A stretch of 64,000 nt of DNA, taken from JAEXOD01 sp937930275 (GTDB taxonomy: Bacteria > Bacteroidota > Ignavibacteria > Ignavibacteriales > Melioribacteraceae). The stretch is taken from positions 9,583 through 73,582 of the forward strand of contig DAIMZL010000004.1 of assembly GCA_036733965.1 (NCBI GenBank). The letters are read 5' to 3'. Below the pieces are notes generated by a model that ran no database searches, had not been told where the DNA came from, and worked only from the letters and a program-made list of their open reading frames with translations. The position numbers were made by a program, and so were the translations under genes. Positions 26,991-34,589 of the stretch are shown here, piece after piece (the stretch's first letter is position 1; each line of letters opens with the position of its first letter).

Positions 26991-27986
26991 ATGAGCTACC
27001 CGTTTATTAAGATGCCGGAAAAAGTATTATTGGATGAACAATCGGCTACATCTACGTTTGGAAGATTTAGCGTTCAACCATTAGAAAGAGGATACGGAGT
27101 AACTTTAGGGAACTCGTTAAGAAGAGTACTTATTTCATCTTTAACAGGTGCTGCTTTTACTGCAATAAGAATAGACGGAGTATTGCATGAGTTTTCAACT
27201 ATTCCGGGTGTTTTAGAAGATGTAACGGATATAATTCTTAACTTAAAGAAAGTTAGATTTAAACTGTTAAATAAAAAAGCAGTTAAGATGGATATAACGG
27301 TTGAAGGACCTAAAGAACTTACTGCCGGTGATTTAATGAAATTTACAGCTGATTTGGAAATATTAAATCCTGAACAGCATATAGCTACATTAAATGCAGA
27401 AGGTAAAATGAATTTGGAATTACGCTTTGGAATTGGTAAAGGTTATGTACCAAGTTCTGAACAAGTTATTCCTGACCAAATGATTGGTATTATTCCGATT
27501 GATTCAATTTATACACCCATTGTTAATGTACGTTATGATATAGAAAACGTTCGTATCGGCGAAAAAAATGATTTTGAAAGATTAGTTTTAGAGATTACAA
27601 CAGACGGTTCTATTACACCGGAAGAAGCTCTTTCTAATTCTGCAAAAATATTATTAGATCACGTAAAAATGTTTATTCACTTTGAAAGTGAACCGGAAGT
27701 TGCAAAAGTAGAGAATGAAAAAGATTTGGAATTTGAAAGAATTAAAAGAATTTTAAGTACAAGCGTTGACGATTTAGAATTAAGCGTTCGTTCTCATAAT
27801 TGCTTAAAAGCCGCAAATATAAAATCATTGGCAGATTTAGTAAGAAAAGACGAGACAGAAATGTTAAAATTCCGTAATTTCGGTCGTAAATCTTTAGCGG
27901 AATTAATTGAAATTGTCGAAACATACAATTTGGAATTTGGTATGGATGTTGACAAATATTTAAATGATAAAAAAGATAATAATTAA
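26991..27986 (+). CDS. rpoA: DNA-directed RNA polymerase subunit alpha
   Basis: Alpha subunit, 331 residues. The N-terminal assembly domain has FGRFSVQPLERGYGVTLGNS and LRRVLISSLTGAAFTAIRI; the C-terminal domain (about 245-320) has LSVRSHNCLKAANIKSLADL and RNFGRKSLAELIE, including the arginine and lysine used for UP-element contact. It is flanked by rpsD and rplQ, the alpha-operon order. ATG at 26991 with AGAGGA upstream. Confidence 0.98.
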   Translation: MSYPFIKMPEKVLLDEQSATSTFGRFSVQPLERGYGVTLGNSLRRVLISSLTGAAFTAIRIDGVLHEFSTIPGVLEDVTDIILNLKKVRFKLLNKKAVKMDITVEGPKELTAGDLMKFTADLEILNPEQHIATLNAEGKMNLELRFGIGKGYVPSSEQVIPDQMIGIIPIDSIYTPIVNVRYDIENVRIGEKNDFERLVLEITTDGSITPEEALSNSAKILLDHVKMFIHFESEPEVAKVENEKDLEFERIKRILSTSVDDLELSVRSHNCLKAANIKSLADLVRKDETEMLKFRNFGRKSLAELIEIVETYNLEFGMDVDKYLNDKKDNN

Positions 27987-28006
27987 TTGAAATTTAAGGT
28001 AGAATA

Positions 28007-28537
28007 ATGAGACACAGAGTTAAAGGTAATAAATTAGGCAGAACATATAGTCATCGTTTAGCTACATTAAAATCATTAGCTACATCGTTAATATTGCACA
28101 AAAAAATAAAAACTACTGTTGCTAAAGCTAAAGAAGCTAAAGTTTTTATTGAGCCTTTAATTACTAAAGCCAAAGTAGATAATGTTGCAAATAGAAGACA
28201 TATAGCACGTTTTATAAATGATAATGAAGCCGTTAAAATATTATTTACCGAAATTAGAGAAAAAGTATTAGAAAGAAACGGCGGTTATTTACGTGTTGTT
28301 AAATTAGGCAACAGACGCGGTGATGCTGCGGATATGGCAATTTTAGAATTAGTAGATTATAATGTTATCGAAAAAGAAGGTAAAAAATCAACAGAAAAAG
28401 TTGCAGCCACAAAACCTGCAGTAGTTGAAGATGCCAAAGTTGTTGAAGAAGTAAAAGCAGAAGTTAAAACCGAAGCTGTTACTGAAGAAGTTAAAACTGA
28501 AGCTGATGAAAATACTGAAAAAAAGGAAAACGAATAA
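28007..28537 (+). CDS. rplQ: Large-subunit ribosomal protein L17 with C-terminal extension
   Basis: 50S protein at the tunnel exit. The first 120 or so residues are typical L17 (MRHRVKGNKLGRTYSHRLAT, LILHKKIKTTVAKAKEAK, and a C-terminal GDAADMAILELV). About 55 further residues are rich in Lys, Glu, Val and Ala, probably unstructured, giving 176 residues. It is the last gene of the ribosomal cluster and is followed by a strong terminator. Confidence 0.96.
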   Translation: MRHRVKGNKLGRTYSHRLATLKSLATSLILHKKIKTTVAKAKEAKVFIEPLITKAKVDNVANRRHIARFINDNEAVKILFTEIREKVLERNGGYLRVVKLGNRRGDAADMAILELVDYNVIEKEGKKSTEKVAATKPAVVEDAKVVEEVKAEVKTEAVTEEVKTEADENTEKKENE

Positions 28538-28561
28538 TTTAGTTTTTAATTATTTATATAA

Positions 28562-28595
28562 AGAGTAATCGAGCCTTCGATTGCTCTTTTTTTTT
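28562..28595 (+). terminator. Intrinsic terminator ending the ribosomal cluster
   Basis: AGAGTAATCGA (28562-28572) pairs with TCGATTGCTCT (28577-28587) through eleven pairs including one G-U, with a four-base loop, followed by eight T residues. It stands 24 bases after rplQ and only three bases before the likely start of engB. Confidence 0.9.
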
Positions 28596-28598
28596 GTT

Positions 28599-29189
28599 AT
28601 GAAAGATGTAATATTTACAAAATCTGTTTTTAATTTAAGTGACTTACCGAAAGACGGTTTAAGTGAAGTTGTGCTATGTGGTAGATCGAATGTTGGTAAA
28701 TCTACTTTTATTAACAGTTTTTTTAATAGAAAAAATTTAGCAAAAGTTAGCTCCACACCGGGTAAAACAAGATCACTGAATTATTATTTGGTTGATAATA
28801 AATTTTATGTTGTTGATTTACCAGGATTTGGATATGCAAAAATTTCGCAATCCGAAAAAGAAAAATGGGAAAAATTAATAACCGGATATTTAACTGCAAA
28901 AAGAAATATATCGTTTGTTTTCCATTTTATTGATTCGCGAATTGACCCCACTCCTTTGGACGAAATGCTTTATGAGTTTATTACTGCTAATAATTTAAAT
29001 TATGTTGCTATTCTTAATAAAGTTGATAAGTTAAGCCAATCAGAATTAGCTAATGTAAAAAGAAATATTTCTAAAAAATTTAGTAATTTGCAATACGGCA
29101 CAAATTTATTCTTATACAGCGGAATAAAAGGTACCGGGAAAAATGAGTTAAAAAAAATAATTACCGGTTATTATTATCATAATAATTGA
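28599..29189 (+). CDS. engB: Ribosome biogenesis GTP-binding protein EngB/YsxC
   Basis: TRAFAC-class GTPase needed for 50S assembly. The 196 residues have G1 GRSNVGKST, the switch region SSTPGKTRSLNYY, G3 DLPGFGYAK, G4 NKVDK and a C-terminal SGIKGTG motif. The ATG at 28599 is used because the only upstream in-frame start, TTG at 28581, lies within the terminator stem. No Shine-Dalgarno site is possible between the T-run and the ATG, so translation is probably leaderless or depends on read-through. Confidence 0.95.
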   Translation: MKDVIFTKSVFNLSDLPKDGLSEVVLCGRSNVGKSTFINSFFNRKNLAKVSSTPGKTRSLNYYLVDNKFYVVDLPGFGYAKISQSEKEKWEKLITGYLTAKRNISFVFHFIDSRIDPTPLDEMLYEFITANNLNYVAILNKVDKLSQSELANVKRNISKKFSNLQYGTNLFLYSGIKGTGKNELKKIITGYYYHNN

Positions 29190-29240
29190 ATTATAATTTA
29201 ATATTGTGTAAATTTGCTTTTTAAATAAAAAAGAATTTTA

Positions 29241-31145
29241 ATGAATTTTGATCCGAAATTAAAAAAACGTTTTTACTCATTTTTAGTTTTTCCGCTATTT
29301 TCGTTATTAACTTTAATAACCGATGAGCTTGTTATTCGGATTATTTCTACAATAATAATTGTTTTATGGGCAGGAATATTTATTTTTGTAAGAGATAGGC
29401 ATATTGAAGAAGAAGAACAAGATATAATGTCACCTGTTCAACCCGAAAATCAGTTTACCCGCCCAACAATAAAAAGAGATAGTGAAACACAAACCGATTT
29501 AGATGAGACGGTTAAAATTATCAGTCGAAATCAGGAATCTCAAAAAGATGAACCTGTAGTTACCGTTAAACAAGAAACTGTTACTCCATTAGCAACGGTT
29601 AACGAAGATAAATATTATAAAAAACCTAAAGATTTAAAACAAAAATACGAAAAACTTGCTATCAGTGATTATCCCGATAAATTAGATAATGATAAGCAGT
29701 TTTTATTTGTAATGGAAATTGTATTGGAAATAATTAAAAATATTTACAATTCAAATTCGGTTATATATTTTTGGTTTAAACAAAAAAGTTCGCAATTTTC
29801 GGTAGGTAGGTTTGTTTCTGATACACCTGATGCAATTGTAATGGATAAAATATCAAAAGAAGATGATATCTTAAGTAAAATAGTATCAAACCAAGAACCT
29901 GAAATTATGACCAACATACCTTCTCGAGCAGAAAAGGATAATTTAAGGTATTATAAAACCCCTCAAAATATTAAAAGTTTTATTGGTGTACCTTTATTTT
30001 ATGACAAATGGCTTGCCGGGGTATTAGCAATTGACTCGACAGAAGAGTATGCGTTTAGTATTGAGCATGTTTTTTCGCTTGGACGTTTTTCCAGATTGCT
30101 TTCAATGTTAATTTGGTTATTTAACGAAAAAAGCAGTGATACACAAGCCGAAAAAAGATTGAATTCGTTAATAAATGTAATAAACGGGAATTTGAATTTT
30201 AAAGATGAAACTGAATTAGCAACTCTTTTAGAAAACAGTGCTCGTAATCTTGTAGAAAGTGATTTAGTTACTTTCGTTTATTTTAATCCGCATAAAAAGA
30301 AATTTATAGCTCAACGTGTATGGAATAACTTATCTTATGATTATATTCCGGAAGGAACAGAAATTGAGTTAAACGATACAATAGTAGGTAAAGTAGTTCA
30401 AACAAAGTTTCCGCTAAAGGTTGATGATGTTGAAGAAAAGCCGATTATCAGGTATAGAAAAGATGAAAAAATAGGCTATACAGGTTCGTTTATTGCCGTT
30501 CCGTTAGCTTTTGAAGACGAAATATACGGTGTAATGTGTTTTGAAAATTCAAAGAAGAAGTTTTTTACCGGCGGTGACGTAAATATTCTAAAGAACACAT
30601 TACGATTTTACGGATTTATTTTATTTGCATACTCTACAAAAGCGATATTATCTGATATGCTTACGGTAGATCCTGAAACGAGAATATTAAATAAAATTGA
30701 ATTTTTTAACCGAGTTGAACAACAAATAGATTTGGGAAAAGAACTTAAAATAGAAGGAGCTTTACTTTTAATTCATATAGACGAATTTCAGGAAGAAGAA
30801 ACTTTATTTGAAGGTAATATACTTAGTAGAATAATTAAAGCCGTAGTCGGATTATTAAAAGCGGATATCCCTCAAAATGCAATTTTCGGAAGAATTAATA
30901 ATCGAGATTTCGGAATTTATTTAATTAACACAAATTTAAATAAAGCTTTTTCGTTTGCCGAATCATTACGAAGCAAAATTGCACGTAATCCTTTAAGTAT
31001 TTTGCAGACTCAAAAATTGGTTACAATATCTATTGGTGCAGCAAATGCTGACGTAAGCAAAAGAATTAATGATGTTTTGAAGGATGCCGAATTAGCCCTT
31101 AAAAAAGCGATAGAAAAAGGCGGAAATAATACAAAAGTAGCTTAA
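29241..31145 (+). CDS. Membrane protein with two GAF domains and a degenerate GGDEF domain
   Basis: A 634-residue protein with two hydrophobic segments at about 12-27 and 32-52, an acidic linker rich in Glu, Gln and Thr (about 55-150), two GAF-like sensor domains (about 160-290 and 310-460) and a C-terminal region shaped like GGDEF (about 475-630). The second half of the latter keeps VTISIGAA and the AELALKKAIEKGGN helix. The active-loop motif GG(D/E)EF is replaced by NNRDF, and the preceding DPxTGLxNR by DPETRILNK. Diguanylate cyclase activity is therefore unlikely; a nucleotide-binding or signalling role is possible. It lies eight bases before deoB. Confidence 0.75.
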   Translation: MNFDPKLKKRFYSFLVFPLFSLLTLITDELVIRIISTIIIVLWAGIFIFVRDRHIEEEEQDIMSPVQPENQFTRPTIKRDSETQTDLDETVKIISRNQESQKDEPVVTVKQETVTPLATVNEDKYYKKPKDLKQKYEKLAISDYPDKLDNDKQFLFVMEIVLEIIKNIYNSNSVIYFWFKQKSSQFSVGRFVSDTPDAIVMDKISKEDDILSKIVSNQEPEIMTNIPSRAEKDNLRYYKTPQNIKSFIGVPLFYDKWLAGVLAIDSTEEYAFSIEHVFSLGRFSRLLSMLIWLFNEKSSDTQAEKRLNSLINVINGNLNFKDETELATLLENSARNLVESDLVTFVYFNPHKKKFIAQRVWNNLSYDYIPEGTEIELNDTIVGKVVQTKFPLKVDDVEEKPIIRYRKDEKIGYTGSFIAVPLAFEDEIYGVMCFENSKKKFFTGGDVNILKNTLRFYGFILFAYSTKAILSDMLTVDPETRILNKIEFFNRVEQQIDLGKELKIEGALLLIHIDEFQEEETLFEGNILSRIIKAVVGLLKADIPQNAIFGRINNRDFGIYLINTNLNKAFSFAESLRSKIARNPLSILQTQKLVTISIGAANADVSKRINDVLKDAELALKKAIEKGGNNTKVA

Positions 31146-31152
31146 GGTTGAA

Positions 31153-32316
31153 GTGAATAATATAATTGCAATAGTTTTGGACGGAGTAGGAATAGGAGAA
31201 TTACCTGATTCCGAAAAATATGGAGACAAGGGAAGTGATACTTTAGGAAATATGGCTAAAGTATTAAACGGCATTTCTTTACCTAATTTAGAAAAATTTG
31301 GATTGGGCAATATTTCAGAAATTTCCGGAATAGCAAAAGTGGAAGCACCGTTAGCAAGTTACGGTAAAATGTGTGAAAAATCTGTTGGTAAAGATTCAAC
31401 TACCGGACATTGGGAGTTGGGTGGAATTATTACCGAAAAAGAGTTCCCTTTATATCCTAACGGTTTTCCTACTGAGATTGTAAATAAATTTTTAGAATTT
31501 ACGGGTTTCTCTGCAATATTGGGAAACAAACCGGCCAGCGGTACCGAAATTATTAAAGAACTTGGTGACGAACATGTAAGTTCAGGTAATCCTATTGTAT
31601 ATACCTCGGGTGACTCGGTTTTTCAGATTGCAGCGCATGAAGAAGTAATACCATTACAAAGATTATATGAAATTTGTGAAATAGCAAGAACCAAAGTAAT
31701 GATTGGGAAAGATGCGGTGGGTAGAATTATAGCGCGTCCTTTTATAGGAAAAAGCGGTGAATATAAAAGAACTACTAACCGAAAAGATTTTTCAATTGAT
31801 CCGACATCCGAAACAATGTTAGACGTGTTGCAGACTGCAGGTATTAATACTGTTGCAATAGGCAAAATTAATGATTTGTATAACTATCGCGGTATTAATA
31901 AGAAAGTAAAAACCACATCTAATCTTCAAGGTATTGAAAATATTATTAAAGAATCTAAATCAAATTCCGATAGTCTAATATATACTAATTTAGTTGATTT
32001 TGACGTATATTACGGTCATAGAAACGATCCTAAGGGATTTTATACAGCTTTGAAGGAATTTGATGAAAAATTACCTTTAATAGTTGAAACTATAGACGAG
32101 AGCGATTTGTTGTTAATAACAGCGGACCACGGAAATGACCCGACTGATATTAGTACCGACCATACAAGAGAATATGTACCGGTATTACTATATCAAAAAG
32201 GTGTTGAAGGTATAAATTTAGGAATTAGAGAAACCTTTGCCGATTTTGCACAGACAATAATGCATTTTTATAAAATAAATAATGCATTAAAAGGTAAATC
32301 GATGTTAATAAATTGA
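31153..32316 (+). CDS. deoB: Phosphopentomutase
   Basis: Alkaline-phosphatase superfamily enzyme that interconverts (deoxy)ribose 1-phosphate and 5-phosphate. The 387-residue protein has the metal ligand Asp10 in VLDGVGIGELPD, the phosphorylated threonine context TTGHWEL (Thr84 directly before GHWE), and FDVYYGHRNDPKG plus TADHGNDPT for the remaining metal ligands. The start is GTG at 31153. Two microcompartment vertex genes follow within 14 bp. Its product deoxyribose 5-phosphate is the substrate of deoxyribose-phosphate aldolase, which is not in the window. Confidence 0.96.
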   Translation: MNNIIAIVLDGVGIGELPDSEKYGDKGSDTLGNMAKVLNGISLPNLEKFGLGNISEISGIAKVEAPLASYGKMCEKSVGKDSTTGHWELGGIITEKEFPLYPNGFPTEIVNKFLEFTGFSAILGNKPASGTEIIKELGDEHVSSGNPIVYTSGDSVFQIAAHEEVIPLQRLYEICEIARTKVMIGKDAVGRIIARPFIGKSGEYKRTTNRKDFSIDPTSETMLDVLQTAGINTVAIGKINDLYNYRGINKKVKTTSNLQGIENIIKESKSNSDSLIYTNLVDFDVYYGHRNDPKGFYTALKEFDEKLPLIVETIDESDLLLITADHGNDPTDISTDHTREYVPVLLYQKGVEGINLGIRETFADFAQTIMHFYKINNALKGKSMLIN

Positions 32317-32329
32317 ACAAGAGGTTATT

Positions 32330-32608
32330 TTGATATTAGGAAAAGTAATAGGCACGGTTTGGTCAACAAGGAAAGATGAAAAACTTGTAGGTTCAAAGTT
32401 TTTAATTGTAAAACAATTAGAATTAGATTATACGATAACAAAAAATTTTGTAATAGCAGTTGATTCGGTTGGAGCCGGTGTAGGAGAAGTAGTATTAGTT
32501 GCAACGGGAAGTAGTGCAAGGCAAACTACTATTACTCAAAATAAGCCTGTTGATGCGGTAATTATGGCGATAGTTGATAAATTAGACATACCTGAAACAA
32601 AAAAGTAG
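32330..32608 (+). CDS. EutN/CcmL family microcompartment vertex protein, copy 1
   Basis: Small 92-residue OB-like protein of the family that caps the five-fold vertices of bacterial microcompartments as pentamers. The diagnostic pattern is complete: LGKVIGTVWSTRKDEKLVG at the start, VAVDSVGAGVGEVVLVATGS in slightly varied form in the middle, the S-A-R after it, and PVDAVIMAIVDKLD at the end. TTG at 32330 is chosen because GAGG at 32321-32324 is five bases upstream. No hexameric shell gene is visible in the window. Confidence 0.92.
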   Translation: MILGKVIGTVWSTRKDEKLVGSKFLIVKQLELDYTITKNFVIAVDSVGAGVGEVVLVATGSSARQTTITQNKPVDAVIMAIVDKLDIPETKK

Positions 32609-32612
32609 ATAA

Positions 32613-32897
32613 ATGGTATTAGGAAAAGTAATCGGAACTATATGGGCTACAAAAAAATTTGAAACCTTAGTCGGTTTTAAAATGCAATTTGTACAACCGT
32701 TAAATTCCGAGTTAAAAGAAATCGGAGAACCGATTATAGCAGTAGATACAATTGGAGCAGGACCCGGCGAGATTATATTTTATGCGACCTCAAGCGAGGC
32801 GGTTATACCAATGCGGGTACCTATGGCACCGGTTGATGCGGCTATAGTCGGAATTGTCGATTCCATAAATTCAGAAATAAGATTGGAGGACAAATAA
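32613..32897 (+). CDS. EutN/CcmL family microcompartment vertex protein, copy 2
   Basis: A second vertex-family protein of 94 residues, four bases after copy 1. It repeats the pattern: LGKVIGTIWATKKFETLVG, then AVDTIGAGPGEIIFYATSS and APVDAAIVGIVDSIN. It differs from copy 1 at roughly half its positions and lacks the S-A-R after the glycine-rich turn (SSEAVIPM instead), so the two are old paralogues rather than a recent copy. Possibly the two build hetero-oligomers or separate vertices. The sigma-factor gene starts one base after its stop. Confidence 0.92.
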   Translation: MVLGKVIGTIWATKKFETLVGFKMQFVQPLNSELKEIGEPIIAVDTIGAGPGEIIFYATSSEAVIPMRVPMAPVDAAIVGIVDSINSEIRLEDK

Positions 32898-32898
32898 T

Positions 32899-33753
32899 TT
32901 GAAGATAACAAAACAGTACACCAATCGCGAAAGCCAATCTTTGGATAAGTATTTACAAGAGATTGGAAAGGTAGATCTGTTAACACCCGATGAAGAAATT
33001 GAATTAGCTAAAAAAATTAAAAACGGTGACCAGAGAGCCTTAGACCAATTAGTGAAAGCTAATTTAAGATTTGTTGTTAGTGTTGCTAAACAGTATCAAA
33101 ATCAAGGTCTATCTTTGGGTGATTTGATAAACGAAGGAAATTTAGGTTTAATTAAGGCAGCAAAAAGATTTGATGAAACACGAGGATTTAAGTTTATTTC
33201 GTACGGTGTTTGGTGGATTAGGCAATCAATTCTTCAAGCTTTAGCCGAGCAATCAAGAATAGTACGCTTACCGCTAAACCGTGTTGGTCAATTAAATAAA
33301 ATTAGTAAAGCTTATAGCAATTTAGAGCAAGAGTACGAACGCGAACCAAGTGCTACCGAATTGGCTAAAGAATTGGACATGGATTTAACGGATGTAAGCG
33401 ATACATTAAAAATTTCGGCTCGTCACGTTTCAATGGATGCTCCTTTTGCAACGGGGGATGATAATAGGCTGCTTGACGTTTTATCAAATGAATCCCAACC
33501 TTCTCCTGATGCTTCTTTGATGTCAGATTCATTAAAAAACGAGATTGAAAGAGCACTATCAACTTTAACAGAACGCGAAGCCGAAGTAATTAAACTTTAT
33601 TTCGGGTTAAATAAAGAGCACTCTCTTACATTAGAAGAAATCGGTGAAAAATTCAATTTAACAAGAGAACGTGTTAGACAAATAAAAGAGAAAGCAATTA
33701 GAAGATTAAGGCACGCATCGCGCAGTAAAAATTTACGTGCTTACTTAGGGTAG
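32899..33753 (+). CDS. rpoD: Primary RNA polymerase sigma factor, short FCB type
   Basis: A 284-residue sigma-70 family protein. It lacks region 1.1 and has region 1.2 (DKYLQEIGKVDLLTPDEE), region 2 (LRFVVSVAKQYQNQGL, LINEGNLGLIKAAKRFDETR, FKFISYGVWWIRQSI), region 3 and region 4 (TLEEIGEKFNLTRERVRQIK). This compact form is the usual housekeeping sigma of Bacteroidetes and Chlorobi. The start is TTG at 32899 with GGAGG at 32885-32889. It is tightly linked to the vertex-protein genes upstream and an NlpC/P60 lipoprotein downstream. Confidence 0.94.
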   Translation: MKITKQYTNRESQSLDKYLQEIGKVDLLTPDEEIELAKKIKNGDQRALDQLVKANLRFVVSVAKQYQNQGLSLGDLINEGNLGLIKAAKRFDETRGFKFISYGVWWIRQSILQALAEQSRIVRLPLNRVGQLNKISKAYSNLEQEYEREPSATELAKELDMDLTDVSDTLKISARHVSMDAPFATGDDNRLLDVLSNESQPSPDASLMSDSLKNEIERALSTLTEREAEVIKLYFGLNKEHSLTLEEIGEKFNLTRERVRQIKEKAIRRLRHASRSKNLRAYLG

Positions 33754-33762
33754 TTTTTTATA

Positions 33763-34452
33763 ATGAGTTTTATCCAAAAAATATTTCTAATTATCGGAAT
33801 AAGCGCCTTGTTAATAAATTTAACAGGGTGCTCATCCGGTTCGTTTACCCCCCGTTACGGCGATAAAAAAAAGCACATTAAAGATTTAGTTAAAGATTCC
33901 GAAAAAAATACCGATTCCCTATTTACATTAGAAGAGCTTCCCGATTCGCTATTAGATTATTATGATAACGAGGATGATGAGGTATATATAGGTACAAATA
34001 TTAGCCGTGATTCTTTAATGGCATTTTTGAATAAAGAAACAGCCGGGACGGATATTACGGAAAGAGATAGAATTATTTTTGAGGTTATTAAATACTTAGA
34101 CACGCCTTATAGATACGGCGGAACTACCGAAAATGGGTTAGATTGTAGTGCATTTACCGGATCGGTTTATCGTAATTCGTTACAAATTAATTTACCGCGA
34201 TCATCTGCAGATCAATTTGGGGTAGGAGAAAAATTACGCTCGCAAGACGAGCTTAAATTTGGAGATTTAGTGTTTTTCAAAACACGAAGAAGAGCAAGAG
34301 TTAGCCATGTCGGTATTTACTTGGGGGAAAGGTTATTTGCACATGCAAGCACATCAAAGGGAGTTATTGTTTCGTCTTTAGATGAAACATACTATAAAAA
34401 ACGATATGTCGGGGCAAGAAGAGTTATAAAAGATAATTATTATATAAAATAG
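33763..34452 (+). CDS. NlpC/P60 family lipoprotein (probable murein endopeptidase)
   Basis: A lipoprotein of 229 residues with a hydrophobic signal segment and the lipobox LTGC, Cys23 being the lipidated residue. After an acidic linker, the C-terminal papain-like domain has the catalytic Cys128 in GLDCSAF, His182 in VSHVGIYLG and His194 in FAHAS. Family members cleave cell-wall peptides. The YLDTPYRYGGTT entry to the domain is typical. No Shine-Dalgarno site; ten bases after rpoD. Confidence 0.92.
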   Translation: MSFIQKIFLIIGISALLINLTGCSSGSFTPRYGDKKKHIKDLVKDSEKNTDSLFTLEELPDSLLDYYDNEDDEVYIGTNISRDSLMAFLNKETAGTDITERDRIIFEVIKYLDTPYRYGGTTENGLDCSAFTGSVYRNSLQINLPRSSADQFGVGEKLRSQDELKFGDLVFFKTRRRARVSHVGIYLGERLFAHASTSKGVIVSSLDETYYKKRYVGARRVIKDNYYIK

Positions 34453-34589
34453 TTAAATTTTTATCATCCTTTAAGAACATTTTCTTCAGTAAAGTTTCAC
34501 AAAGATTAATACAATATAATGTGAATATTTTTATTTAAAATATATTATATTAATATCGTAAATTTTAAAACTAAATAAAGGTGCAAGCA

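Noticed and set aside
28581..28598. TTG at 28581 as the start of engB
   Set aside because: It lies within the terminator stem, would add an implausible LFFFV leader and has no Shine-Dalgarno site.
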